Positions 1 through 9,441 of a stretch of DNA of 64,000 bases are shown here, piece after piece. The notes beneath the pieces were generated by a model that saw nothing but the letters and a program-made list of their open reading frames with translations, did not search any database and had not been told where the DNA came from. Source of the stretch: Bacteroidales bacterium (GTDB taxonomy: Bacteria; Bacteroidota; Bacteroidia; Bacteroidales; GCA-2748055). The DNA lies in contig JARGFP010000021.1 in assembly GCA_029210585.1 (NCBI GenBank), positions 1-64,000 on the forward strand. The letters run 5' to 3'. Position 1 is the first letter of the stretch; every line of letters starts with the position of its first letter. Made by a program: the position numbers and the translations under genes.

Positions 1-1
1 C

Positions 2-109
2 GTTGGTCTGGCTGTGGCATCATATAACCTGCAGCGAATCGGGCAGGAGTTGATTGCGATTCAAAGAAATTTACAACAGCTTGAATTAGAATATAGTACA
101 GCGGCTTAA
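2..109 (+). CDS. C-terminal end of a truncated gene, function unknown
   Basis: The window opens inside a reading frame that runs 35 codons from base 2 to a TAA at 107-109. The visible tail is rich in Gln, Glu, Leu and Ile with a heptad-like pattern, so it probably ends in an amphipathic helix or short coiled coil. Nothing in these residues identifies a family. The coding call rests only on the open frame reaching the window edge and on helical, low-complexity-free composition, so it is tentative. Confidence 0.4.
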   Translation, partial: VGLAVASYNLQRIGQELIAIQRNLQQLELEYSTAA

Positions 110-294
110 GTGCCGCAGTTGACATGTGTTTTTCAAAGTTCAGTCGGGAGAGATATGTCCAAAAGTCAAAAAACCTATGTATATTTTTGATACAGGGTGA
201 GGAAAATGTAAAAATTAAGACAGAAATCTAATTTTTAAATTGCCAATGAGCCTGGAAGTCCGGGTTGAAAGGAAAAATAACCTATAAATTTTGA

Positions 295-498
295 AAAAGA
301 GGGAGTTTTCTTTCTGGCTATATAAATATGGAAGAGACCTGGTACCCGTACCAGTTGAAAAAAGGGAAGCAGGTGACATTGAATCTTGACCACAAAGTTA
401 GTGGAGTGGGTGGAACTCCTGTAACTGTCAGGCACCAGTACAGGACCTATCCTGATGAATACCATTACCGGATTCGTGTACAGCCTGTTCAAAAATAA
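295..498 (+). pseudogene. C-terminal remnant of a GH2 beta-galactosidase-like protein
   Basis: This frame opens just after a TGA at 292-294 and ends with TAA at 496-498. Its translation contains SGVGGTPVTV followed by YRTYPDEYHYRIRV, which resembles the last strand pair of the C-terminal beta-sandwich of GH2 beta-galactosidases, where a conserved GVGG precedes a Tyr-rich end. The catalytic domains are absent and the upstream 180 bases hold stops in all frames, so I read it as a scrap of a deleted gene. A short functional gene starting at the ATG at 328 cannot be excluded, but no such stand-alone family is known to me. It fits with the two broken glycoside hydrolase genes that follow on the same strand. 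Confidence 0.5.
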
Positions 499-529
499 GA
501 TGGCTTTTAACATCCAAAATAATCACAGT

Positions 530-1973
530 ATGAGAAAGCTCACCAGGATCGATTTCCTGTTTTCGATATGCATCCTGCTACTGGCAGATAGTTCCCGGGG
601 ACAGGAACAGGGAACGGTTATTGAAGTATATCCTGACTCCGTCATCTCCGATATCTCAGCGCATCCGGTTGGGATCAATCTTGATTATTTTACTGATGAT
701 GACAATTACCTCCAACCGGAAAGAAGCACCACCGATGCCATCAAAGCTGGGTGTAAAAATTCTGCGGTATCCGGGAGGAAACAAATCTGATTTTTATTTC
801 TTTTCAGTACCTCCATACGAGAAATCGGTACCCACCCTGGCCCGCACCGGGAAAGGAGCGGTAGGTGGAAGGCATAAAATGCTGACAGATTATTCGGAAT
901 TCGCAGTTGATGTGCTCGACTTTGATGAATTCATGGAGATGTGCCGGGAGGTGGGCGCTGAACCGGTTATTTGTGTTGCAGCAGATGAGTACCTGGTAGA
1001 TTATCCGGAAGGAAGCAGCTGGGCAAGCCGGGAAGAGCTTATTCAACATGCGGTTGAATGGGTCAGGTATGCAAACATTAAAAAGAAATACAACATCAGA
1101 TACTGGATGATTGGCAATGAATCATGGCACGAGCAGAATAAAAATTCTTCGGCAGAGATCTACGCACAGGATGTAATCGACTTTTCCATAGCCATGAAGC
1201 AGGTGGATCCCGATATTCTGATCATACCCAACGGGCATAAAATTGCATTCAGTCAGACAGTTCTTGAGATTGCCGGCCAACACATCGACAGGCTGTGTAT
1301 CAGTAATTATCCGATCTATGGATACAAGGCAGGTTATGCCACATACCGGGACACATTGCAGGACCTGATTACACCAGTGCGTGATGCGCTCACTGCTATT
1401 GAAAATGCCGGTTTGAAAGACAAGCTACCTGTTATAGTTGCAGAATACGGACCGTTTGACTGGGCGTATGACTGGCCGATGATCAATGACATGGGTCACA
1501 ATCTGTGCAATTTTGAGATGACCGGTGAATTATTGCAAGTTCCGGAAGTGGAATTTTCAGTTTTTTGGAATACACGGTGGATCGATAATGACCTGGATGA
1601 AAACAGTGTTTTTGATGCATTGGACAAAAACGGAAATTTCAATGCAAACGGAATGGGATTAATGATCTGGGGCAATTACCTCGGTGACCAGATGGTACTA
1701 ACATCTTCAACTTTGCATCTGCGTTCATTTGCAAGCTATGTTCCGGATGAGCAGAAGTTATTTGTTTATATCCTGAATAAATCAGATACCGAAGAGCAGG
1801 TCAGGCTCAATATTGAGAAGATCAGGAAACCGAAATTGATGATGGCCAGGGAACTTATCAGCACAGGGCCCGACGACCTGGATCCGGTATGGCAGGAGGT
1901 TGAAAATATCGATAATCCGCTTCATTTCACTGTCGGCGGAACAAGTATAACAGTGATTGAATACCGGCTGTAA
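530..1973 (+). pseudogene. Frameshifted alpha-L-arabinofuranosidase-like glycoside hydrolase
   Basis: A lipid-poor signal peptide starts at the ATG at 530 (MRKLTRIDFLFSICILLLA). The frame reads well to about 746, where the family pattern jumps to the next frame: residues up to TTDAIKA are in one frame and LGVKILRYPGGNKSD continues in another from 747. Two bases appear lost (or one gained) in AAAGCTGGG. Downstream the frame is open to 1973 and shows the clan GH-A (GH51/GH39-like) acid/base motif IGNESW and a nucleophile candidate in VIVAEYGPFD, followed by a C-terminal beta-sandwich. Apart from the shift it looks full length (about 480 residues) and would have acted on arabinose- or xylose-type side chains in the periplasm. 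A sequencing error is possible, but the next gene is broken twice as well, so decay is more likely. Confidence 0.75.
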
Positions 1974-2056
1974 ATTGTGATTTTTTCTGGTTCAGAAAAA
2001 TGCCTTGAAACAAGAAATATTGCGCCTCACAGGGTGCCTCAACTGAAAAAATAATT

Positions 2057-4140
2057 ATGATGAGAAATTTGTTAATCGGATTGTTTTGCCTGACGTTAAC
2101 TTCAAGTGTACAGCCGAAGTATAAGCAGTTGATATTATTCGATCCAGCCATTAAGGGTATGGATAAGCTGGTATCCCTTACTGATGATACGCTTTATGCT
2201 GGCGATCACAGTATCAGGGTGGATTTTTCGTTGGCAAATGAAACGTCCGTTATTGCGTGTTATCCGGATAAAGGAACCTGGGACGCATCTGCATACCGGT
2301 TCGTGCGCTGTAATGTGGAGAATCTGGGGAGTGAGCCACAGATCGTTGAACTAGGGTTTGCCGATTACGATCTTACATTGGGGGCCACCATTGTACAGCC
2401 CGGGGAGACAAATACCCTGAAAGCGGTAATCTACAGAACGGAACACCCGGCCTATATCGACAGCCTGTTTCCTGTCATGCATGGCAAACCCGATGGTACT
2501 TTGAGAGGCTGGATGGATTCAACGTCCGATTCCATCGCATATATTAAGCTGTTGTTTCCTGAACTCAAGCCGGGGGCAGCTGTAAACATTGGGAAAATAT
2601 GGCTGGAGGAGCCCTATGTGCTCTATTCTGAAGCAGAGTTAAGGGAGAAATATTATCCGTTTGTGGATAGGTTTGGACAATTTATGTACGATCAATGGCC
2701 AGGAAAAATCAAGTCGGTTGATGATCTGACCGGGTATGATGAGAAGGAAACCAAAGCGCTTGAAAACATGGAGCCCGTGAAGGCCTGGAACCGGTTTGGT
2801 GGCTGGGAGAACGGGCCAACTATGGAGGCCACCGGAAGATTCAGGGTGGAGAAATATGACGGCAAGTGGTGGTTTGTGGATCCGGATGGAAAATTATTCT
2901 GGTCACACGGTCAGGATTGTGTAGAGTTTGGCACCCAGACAAGGACACAGATAACGGACCGGGAGCATTATTCCCAGGAATTACCGGAAGAGGGAAGTGA
3001 GGAAGCCGGACTTTACACCACGAGCGAAATCGACGGCAACACCACCAGGTATTTAAGCTTTCATGCTTTGAATATTTTTAGAAAGTATGGTGCAGATTGG
3101 AAAGAAAAGAGCAGGGAGCGTCTCCATGCAAGATTCAAAAACTGGGGTTTCAATACCATTGGCAACTGGTCCGATCCCGGTATTTACCTGAAGCGGAAAA
3201 CACCTTATGTCTTAACGGCCTACTCCCTTAAAACCGGTATCCTGTCCGATCCTTATGCTCCCGGTTTCAGAGAGGACCTGGAAGCTACCCTCAGGGCACG
3301 CGAGGAGGAGATTGGTGATCCGTGGTGTCTTGGCGTGTTTGTGGATAATGAATTGAAATGGGGAGTAAAATGGGGCCCTAAGATAGCCGAACAGATTATA
3401 ACGGCACCGGCAGATCAGCCCGCAAAACTTGTTTTAATAGAGAGAATACAGGAAAAGTATGGAACAATAGATGGATTGAATGAAGCCTGGGGCACTGTTT
3501 TCAGTGGATGGGACGGTTAATTGAACAATTCTGAATTGATACCAGGGGCAGCAGATGATATGCGGGAGTTTATGACAGAATTCACCACACGCTACTATGC
3601 AAGCTGCAGCAGTGCCGTTAAAGCGGTTGATGAGAAGATGCTTTACATGGGGTGCAGAATGGATTTCCATCTCTATCCTGAAGACACCTCACTGAACTAC
3701 ATCATTCGTATCGCTTCAAAGTACTGTGACGTGGTAAGTTTTAACCGTTATCGTTATACCTGTTCAGGGTTGGTGCCTCCTGACGGAGGGGATTATCCCA
3801 TCATTATCGGGGAGTTTCACTTTGGTTCCCTGGAAACGGGACTCCTTCAGCCTGGCCTGCGTATGCTGCCAACAACCAGGAGCGGGCAGCTTTCTATGAT
3901 CATTATGTACATAGTGCGCTTACGAATCCCTATATCGTGAGGACCCACTGGTTCCAGCTCGTGGACCAGTCGGTGACCGGACGGCCTGATGGTGAGAATT
4001 ACCAGGCCGGTTTTCTGACAGTTGGGGATGTGCCACAGCAGGAGATCATCTCGGTATCGAGGGCCCTTGGGTATAATATGTACGATATCAGGTCGGGTGT
4101 TGATCGTTCTCCTACCGTTTCTGGTCAACTTCAACCATAG
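2057..4140 (+). pseudogene. Agarase-like glycoside hydrolase, broken by a stop and a frameshift
   Basis: The first part starts at 2057 with a hydrophobic signal segment and runs to an in-frame TAA at 3518-3520. The same frame continues without a break (NNSELIPGAADDMREFM) to about 3860, where the protein continues one base over (YAANNQERAAFYDHYV) and stays open to TAA at 4138-4140. Joined, the three pieces give about 690 residues resembling exported beta-agarase-like clan GH-A enzymes: an N-terminal carbohydrate-binding-like sandwich, then a barrel with RFRVEKYDGKWWFVDPDGK, GVFVDNELKWG (acid/base candidate) and YPIIIGEFHFG (nucleophile candidate). One nonsense change and one single-base deletion are needed to explain it. 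The polymer is probably a red-algal galactan, which agrees with the GH2 scrap upstream. Confidence 0.8.
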
Positions 4141-4214
4141 AATATACCATAAAGATTGAAAAAATATTTGCAATTCTGGAAGGATCAGCGTACAGATAAT
4201 CCAGAAGCAACATG

Positions 4215-4249
4215 TCAAGAGGTCATCGGTTCGACTCTGATATGCTCCA
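4215..4249 (+). other. 3' fragment of a tRNA gene (tRNA-Ala-like), possible attachment-site remnant
   Basis: Bases 4225-4229 (ATCGG) and 4237-4241 (CTGAT) form a five-pair T stem around the seven-base loop TTCGACT, preceded by a canonical AGGTC variable loop (4220-4224) and an anticodon-stem half TCAAG (4215-4219). They are followed by the acceptor half ATGCTCC and discriminator A. The 5' half of a tRNA is missing: no GGAGCAT partner lies upstream. The TCAAG half and acceptor remind me of Bacteroidota tRNA-Ala(GGC), from memory. Such 3' tRNA ends are what integrases leave at one edge of an inserted element. Confidence 0.6.
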
Positions 4250-4318
4250 TCTTCGCTCGCCAAATTAATATTCAAACATAGGTCATTCAATACTGCAAAT
4301 TCCGCTTTTCAAACTGCT

Positions 4319-6694
4319 TTAAGAAATCAGCTCCTTCAAGGGCACGGGAAAGTCTTCGTCATAAAGCATTTTATAATCCCTGATGAACGCGTTGTAAGTG
4401 TCTTTTGCCATACTGTGTTTTCCCAGTGCAACCAGGGTTTTGCACTTAATCTCGACGGCATGCTCATTGATCATGTCGAAAAGAAATATTGTATCTGCAA
4501 TATTCAGATACAATTCCAGATTGTCTTTAATGTTATGCTGTTCTGAGTATTCTACCAGCAAGTCTATTATTTCATTGGAGATGTTTGCTTTGAACGAATC
4601 GAGCCATTCGTAGTTTGTGTTCAGCAGAAGGCCTCCCCGTTTTGTGAGGTGTATAAGATTCAGGATCTGTACTTCATTTGACCTGTTTTCAGAACGCAGA
4701 ATTCTCCATGTTTCCCAGAAGTCGCAGAATACAAGGTCCTTTTTGTCAGAGAGATCAAATTTCCAGTATCCTGACACATGAACCAGCAGCTCACTCATCT
4801 CAGGACCAATAATCACTCTGAGCTTATTGATGTTTACTGAAAGGTTGTTTTTTGCATTTTTCAATGACATATCCCCCCAGATCTGCTCCAGCAATTTCTT
4901 TACGGATGCTCCATTTTCATCCTGTGAGGAATATAAAAGGATCAACAGGAAAAGCTCCTTCAGTATCGGGGAGAATTTCCCGGAAATCTCCTGGTCGGGT
5001 CCAAGGTAGAACTGAAATCCTCCCAAAAGATAGATCCTGTTGTCAGGAAGTACTGTCTCTTTATCCAGATCATCCGATTTCCAGTTATTCTCCAATAGGT
5101 CCTTCGAAAAGAAACCAGGCACATACTCCGATTCCTTCTTTTCATCATGTTTGAATCTTCTCTTCCTTACAGTAATAATTACCAAAACGGCAGTATCCAG
5201 TAAAATTATCAGGATGATCCATATCCACATTCTCCGAACGCTTGCTTGTTCCTGAATTATCTCCAATGGTACTCCGGGAGGATAATACAAAGAATAACTC
5301 TTCAGGATTGTTTGATCAAGGCTATCGGAGTAATAAGATGTGAGGCAAAACATCTTTTTATCGCCGGCATGATAGAACAAAGCTATATCCGATTTCTCCG
5401 GTATAAAAGAATAAGGAACCGGGTCAGCCATTATATTCCATTTGGGATTCCTCAGGTTTCCTTTAATTAACTGTAATTTTGTATTCTTGGACAATGGATT
5501 AAATTTCAGGGCATAATAGCAATTTTCTATGCTGTCTATGATCATCGTTCTTCCAAAGGCATGCGTTCCAAAGCCTTCCTCATAATCAAATAACTTGGAA
5601 AAAACGCTGTCCTGTATTGAATATGCCCAGAAATCTGAGTAAAAATGCGGATTCAGAAGCGGATTTCCACTCTTGCTTCCATACCCCCCCAATATGAATA
5701 AACTGTCACCTGAATCATCTATTCCCATTGCGCTCAGGTACCTTGGAGTCACGGCAGATCCGCCTGCCTCTATCTCATTCCATCTGGAGCTATTACTGTC
5801 ATACTCCAGCATGCTGTTCCTGTATGCCTTGCCATTAAAACCCCCAAATATGTAGTAGTTGCTTTTGAGTGGATCAGAGGCGAATGCGTAATGCCAAAGG
5901 CTATCCGGAAATAATAGCTTTTCCTGCTTAAGTGTATCCTTATGGAACTTATGAAAGTAAAGATCCTCCAGCGCTATTTTCCCCGGATAAGAATCCTTCT
6001 CTTCAAATTCCCATTCAATATGCCTTATCGCTAACCAAACCGGATTGGTTACCAGTGCTTTTCTGTGATTTTCTCCACCATCCGCAAAGTTCCCGCTATG
6101 CTCATTCAAGGGCCAGTGCAACTCCCTCTTATTGTCAATCTGCAGATATATATCCCTAACATTCATTGCCGGGACATTCGTAGTCTCGAAATTACTCATA
6201 GAATTTGCCCCGAAAAAGAAGTTAAACAAGTGCTGCCCTCTGAGTCCGATATTGACAGCTGTACAAAGAGTATCTCCGATAATAAAAGATGCAATGTCCT
6301 GAACCAGGTCTACCTCGAGCCTTATTTGACCCCATTGGTCAATAAGATTGAGATCGTTGATATCCAGTGAAATCGAGGTGAAATCCTGCCCTGCGATAAG
6401 CACTATATCATTCTTCCCTTCACTGAAATTGTCATAAATAATACCGAGGTTCGCTCCCTTATCCCCAATAATCCTGAGGATATATCCAAATTTTGTCTGC
6501 CTGTCACTTCTTAACTGAAGATCAAAGACGACCGTGAATTCATCTGCAATTTTAAAGGACCTTCTTCCTGTCAGGTCAATACCGGTTACCTCCTGGTTAT
6601 TATTTGCCCCTTCATTGAAATAAAGTCCATAGTTCTGTGCATATTCCGTGAACGATGATATGAGCAGAACCACAACTAACAGTATCTTCCCCAT
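4319..6694 (-). CDS. Membrane-tethered SARP-type transcription regulator with periplasmic LamG-like and kelch domains
   Basis: A 791-residue one-component regulator. After a signal-like N-terminus (1-19) comes a LamG-like beta-sandwich (about 20-225), kelch-type propeller motifs (about 268-450, for example IFGGFNG and ILGGYGS), one transmembrane helix (about 489-508) followed by basic KRRF, and a cytoplasmic winged-helix of the OmpR/SARP type (about 553-648) ahead of a helical BTAD-like tail to the end. This topology places a sensor in the periplasm and the DNA-binding domain in the cytoplasm. It is divergent from the seven-gene peptide locus starting at 6926, so it is the natural candidate to control it. 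The ligand is unknown; a peptide or glycan is possible. Confidence 0.75.
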   Translation of the reverse strand: MGKILLVVVLLISSFTEYAQNYGLYFNEGANNNQEVTGIDLTGRRSFKIADEFTVVFDLQLRSDRQTKFGYILRIIGDKGANLGIIYDNFSEGKNDIVLIAGQDFTSISLDINDLNLIDQWGQIRLEVDLVQDIASFIIGDTLCTAVNIGLRGQHLFNFFFGANSMSNFETTNVPAMNVRDIYLQIDNKRELHWPLNEHSGNFADGGENHRKALVTNPVWLAIRHIEWEFEEKDSYPGKIALEDLYFHKFHKDTLKQEKLLFPDSLWHYAFASDPLKSNYYIFGGFNGKAYRNSMLEYDSNSSRWNEIEAGGSAVTPRYLSAMGIDDSGDSLFILGGYGSKSGNPLLNPHFYSDFWAYSIQDSVFSKLFDYEEGFGTHAFGRTMIIDSIENCYYALKFNPLSKNTKLQLIKGNLRNPKWNIMADPVPYSFIPEKSDIALFYHAGDKKMFCLTSYYSDSLDQTILKSYSLYYPPGVPLEIIQEQASVRRMWIWIILIILLDTAVLVIITVRKRRFKHDEKKESEYVPGFFSKDLLENNWKSDDLDKETVLPDNRIYLLGGFQFYLGPDQEISGKFSPILKELFLLILLYSSQDENGASVKKLLEQIWGDMSLKNAKNNLSVNINKLRVIIGPEMSELLVHVSGYWKFDLSDKKDLVFCDFWETWRILRSENRSNEVQILNLIHLTKRGGLLLNTNYEWLDSFKANISNEIIDLLVEYSEQHNIKDNLELYLNIADTIFLFDMINEHAVEIKCKTLVALGKHSMAKDTYNAFIRDYKMLYDEDFPVPLKELIS

Positions 6695-6884
6695 TTGTTT
6701 GACTCCTCAAATAATTATCTCTTTATTACGGTACTGAAAGTCGATGTTGAATGATGCCTGAGTAAGAAAATAGCTATCAGTAAAACATTTACAATAACAT
6801 CATTCTTTTCTTTATCAAATAAACAAACTATAAACGTTAATTAGAAATTATGTCAAAATTAATCAGTTTGTTCAGTGCTGAAAA

Positions 6885-6892
6885 TATATTTG
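6885..6892 (+). promoter_or_regulatory. Candidate -7 box for the peptide locus
   Basis: TATATTTG matches the Bacteroidota sigma-ABfr -7 consensus TAnnTTTG exactly and lies 33 bases before the ATG at 6926. A TTTG at 6867-6870 is nearer than the usual -33 spacing, so only the -7 box is claimed. The surrounding 6695-6925 is an AT-rich 231-base divergent spacer that probably also holds the regulator's own binding site. Confidence 0.5.
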
Positions 6893-6925
6893 TTTACTAA
6901 ACTACAATTAAACTTTTGAATTTTT

Positions 6926-8290
6926 ATGCAAATCGTAGGTATAATACTCGCAGTCCAGTTTACCATAGTTACTGCTTACTTGCTGTTCAGGAAATACAAT
7001 CCCCAGGCAGTATTACTGTTTAGCGGATTGCTGATGTTGGCCCTTGCACTTATAATAGGCTTTCCCATCCCAGACCTCCAATCGGACACAGGCTTCGAAG
7101 GATTCAATCTTTTTGCAGCAATAACGGAATCATTCGCGAGCAAAGGAGCTGGTGTGGGTTTGATGATCATGACCATCGGAGGTTTTGTGTCATATATGAA
7201 GAAGATCGGGGCCAGTGACGCCCTTGTGTATATTTCCATGCAACCTCTGTCGCTCTTCAAAAAACATCCTTATATCGCAGCCTCGCTGGTGATACCGATT
7301 GGCCAGTTATTGTTTATTTGCACTCCCTCTGCCACAGGCTTGGGACTCCTGCTGGTAGCCTCCATCTTTCCGGTACTTGTGAGCCTGGGGATAAGCAGGT
7401 TATCCGCTGTTTCAGTAATAACTGCCTGCACGGTATTTGATATGGGACCTGCATCTGCCAATACGGCCAGGGCCGCAGAATTAATCGGCAAGAACAACGT
7501 AGAATATTTCCTGGAGCATCAACTTTCTCTTACCATACCGCTCACCATTTTCCTTATGATCATTTATTACTTCATCAACAGGCATGCCGACAAAAAAATG
7601 GGACATAACCCGGAAAAGATTGAACAGAAAGACTTTCAAGCAAATGCTCCTCTTATTTACGGAATTCTTCCTATTCTCCCGCTTATTCTGCTGATTATAT
7701 TCTCTTCGGTCTTTAGTTTCACCAATCCTCCCATTGTGCTGGACACCACCACAGCGATGATCATGTCCATGGTGGTTGCATTTATCTTCGAACTCATAAG
7801 AATAAGAAGTATTAAGAAAGTATTCAGTTCCCTGAAGATATTCTGGGAAGGCATGGGTAAGGTATTCGCCTCGGTCATTACGTTAATTGTCTGTGCTGAA
7901 ATATTCTCACGAGGATTAATCAGCCTGGGTTTTATTGAAGGGCTGGTTCAAGGTTCTCAGGCCATCGGTTTTGGAGCCATAGGTATTGGCGTTATTATGA
8001 CGATAATGATCTTTACTGCTTCAATCCTCATGGGTAGTGGTAATGCATCCTTCTTCTCTTTCGGACCACTGGTACCAGATATAGCTACAAAACTTGGAGT
8101 AGAGGGAGTTTCAATCATCCTGCCGATGCAACTTGCATCAAGTATGGGCCGGGCCACTTCGCCTATCTCTGGTGTCGTTATTGCAACCTCTGAAATCGCC
8201 GGGGTATCTCCTTTTGACCTTGCCAAAAGAAACTTCATACCCCTTGTATCAGCACTTGTTATTATGCTTTTCTATTATTCAATATTTTGA
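6926..8290 (+). CDS. DcuC-like anaerobic C4-dicarboxylate carrier
   Basis: A 454-residue, strongly hydrophobic protein with about twelve membrane segments and no signal peptide. It has the length and helix pattern of the DcuC family, which exchanges or exports succinate, fumarate and related C4 acids during anaerobic growth. Glycine-rich re-entrant stretches (MIMTIGGFVSYMKKIG, and LMGSGNASFFSFGP near residue 375) are typical of this ion-transporter superfamily. It is the first gene of the run to 17917, and its stop overlaps the start region of iadA. Next to an isoaspartyl dipeptidase, aspartate or a C4 product of aspartate breakdown is the likely substrate, though this is inferred from context. 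Confidence 0.8.
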   Translation: MQIVGIILAVQFTIVTAYLLFRKYNPQAVLLFSGLLMLALALIIGFPIPDLQSDTGFEGFNLFAAITESFASKGAGVGLMIMTIGGFVSYMKKIGASDALVYISMQPLSLFKKHPYIAASLVIPIGQLLFICTPSATGLGLLLVASIFPVLVSLGISRLSAVSVITACTVFDMGPASANTARAAELIGKNNVEYFLEHQLSLTIPLTIFLMIIYYFINRHADKKMGHNPEKIEQKDFQANAPLIYGILPILPLILLIIFSSVFSFTNPPIVLDTTTAMIMSMVVAFIFELIRIRSIKKVFSSLKIFWEGMGKVFASVITLIVCAEIFSRGLISLGFIEGLVQGSQAIGFGAIGIGVIMTIMIFTASILMGSGNASFFSFGPLVPDIATKLGVEGVSIILPMQLASSMGRATSPISGVVIATSEIAGVSPFDLAKRNFIPLVSALVIMLFYYSIF

Positions 8291-8292
8291 TC

Positions 8293-9441
8293 ATGAAAAT
8301 TCGGATCCTGAAAAATGCCCGCTTGTTTACACCTGTTCCATCAGGTATGAAGGATATCCTGATCGTTGGTGAAAAAATAGTATCGATAGAGAAAAATATA
8401 TCCTGGATTCCGGGAGGTGCAGAAACAACTGATCTGCAGGGAAAAACCGTTACCCCGGGCCTTATCGACCAGCACATCCATATTACAGGGGCCGGCGGAA
8501 AGCAGGGATATCATTCAATGACCCCGGATACGAGTGTTGAGGATCTTATTTCGTGTGGCACAACCACAGTATTGGGATTGCTTGGAACAGACGGAGTAGC
8601 CAGAAGCCTGAACGGACTCTATGCCAAGGTCAGGGCACTTGAACTGGAAGGCGTCTCTGCCTATATGCTAACAAGCTATTTTGGCCTTCCGCCACTCACC
8701 TTTACCGGGAGTGTACTCAATGACATGGTACTGATCGATAAAGTGCTGGGTTGTAAGATTGCCATCAGTGATCCGCGGTCATCATTCCCAACAGAGAATG
8801 AGCTCTTGAAGATCCTGAGGGAGGTGCACGTTGGAGGACTTACCTCGGGGAAAGGGGGTATTTTGCATGTACACCTTGGTGCCATGGAAACAGGAATGTC
8901 GCTTCTCCTTGACATGGTGAAGAAACATAAGTTTCCCATTCAGCATATCTCACCTACACATGTGGGAAGAACGAAGCCATTATTTGAAGAAGCCATTGAA
9001 TTTGCGAAGCTTGGCGGTATAATCGATATATCAACCGGAGGTACAAAATATGACGAACCCTATAAGCAGGTCCTCTATGCACTTGACCAGGGTGTTCCTG
9101 TTGAGCAGATGACTTTCTCCAGTGATGGAAATGCAGGTATGGCAAAAAAGAACAAAGACGGTGAGGTCATCGGCTTTTATAAGGCTCCCATTGATCTGAA
9201 CCTGGCGAATATGCGTTCACTGGTCAGTGATGCGGGCCTGCCGCTTGAACAGGCAATAACACTGATCACTTCAAATCCTGCAAGGAACCTGTCCCTCAAG
9301 CATAAAGGAAGATTGGAAAACGGATGCGATGCAGACCTCTGTGTGTTTGAAGATGATCTTAGCCTCTGTGATGTCATGGCAAGAGGAGCCTGGGCGATGA
9401 AAGACAAAAAGATATTATTTCAAAATGCCTTTTCAACGTGA
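8293..9441 (+). CDS. iadA: Isoaspartyl dipeptidase (metallo-dependent amidohydrolase)
   Basis: This 382-residue enzyme belongs to the M38 amidohydrolases and hydrolyses beta-aspartyl dipeptides formed from damaged Asn/Asp residues. The binuclear metal site is visible: H61 and H63 in QHIHITG, the lysine to be carbamylated at K155 in GCKIAISDPRS, H194 in HVHLGAM, H223 in PTHVGR, and the catalytic D278 in FSSDGN. The ATG at 8293 is preferred over the TTG at 8287 that overlaps the previous stop. No signal peptide, so it is cytoplasmic. It follows the DcuC-like carrier directly and overlaps the next gene by four bases, so translational coupling is likely. Confidence 0.92.
   Translation: MKIRILKNARLFTPVPSGMKDILIVGEKIVSIEKNISWIPGGAETTDLQGKTVTPGLIDQHIHITGAGGKQGYHSMTPDTSVEDLISCGTTTVLGLLGTDGVARSLNGLYAKVRALELEGVSAYMLTSYFGLPPLTFTGSVLNDMVLIDKVLGCKIAISDPRSSFPTENELLKILREVHVGGLTSGKGGILHVHLGAMETGMSLLLDMVKKHKFPIQHISPTHVGRTKPLFEEAIEFAKLGGIIDISTGGTKYDEPYKQVLYALDQGVPVEQMTFSSDGNAGMAKKNKDGEVIGFYKAPIDLNLANMRSLVSDAGLPLEQAITLITSNPARNLSLKHKGRLENGCDADLCVFEDDLSLCDVMARGAWAMKDKKILFQNAFST

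Noticed and set aside
235-513. Minus-strand 92-codon frame over the GH2 scrap
   Set aside because: It mirrors the real plus-strand GH2 remnant, has no family resemblance and no plausible start signal.
3847-4290. Minus-strand 147-codon frame containing GAYQSRTDDLL
   Set aside because: That peptide is the well-known false translation of the complement of a tRNA 3' end, and it overlaps the agarase-like pseudogene; it helped reveal the tRNA fragment instead.
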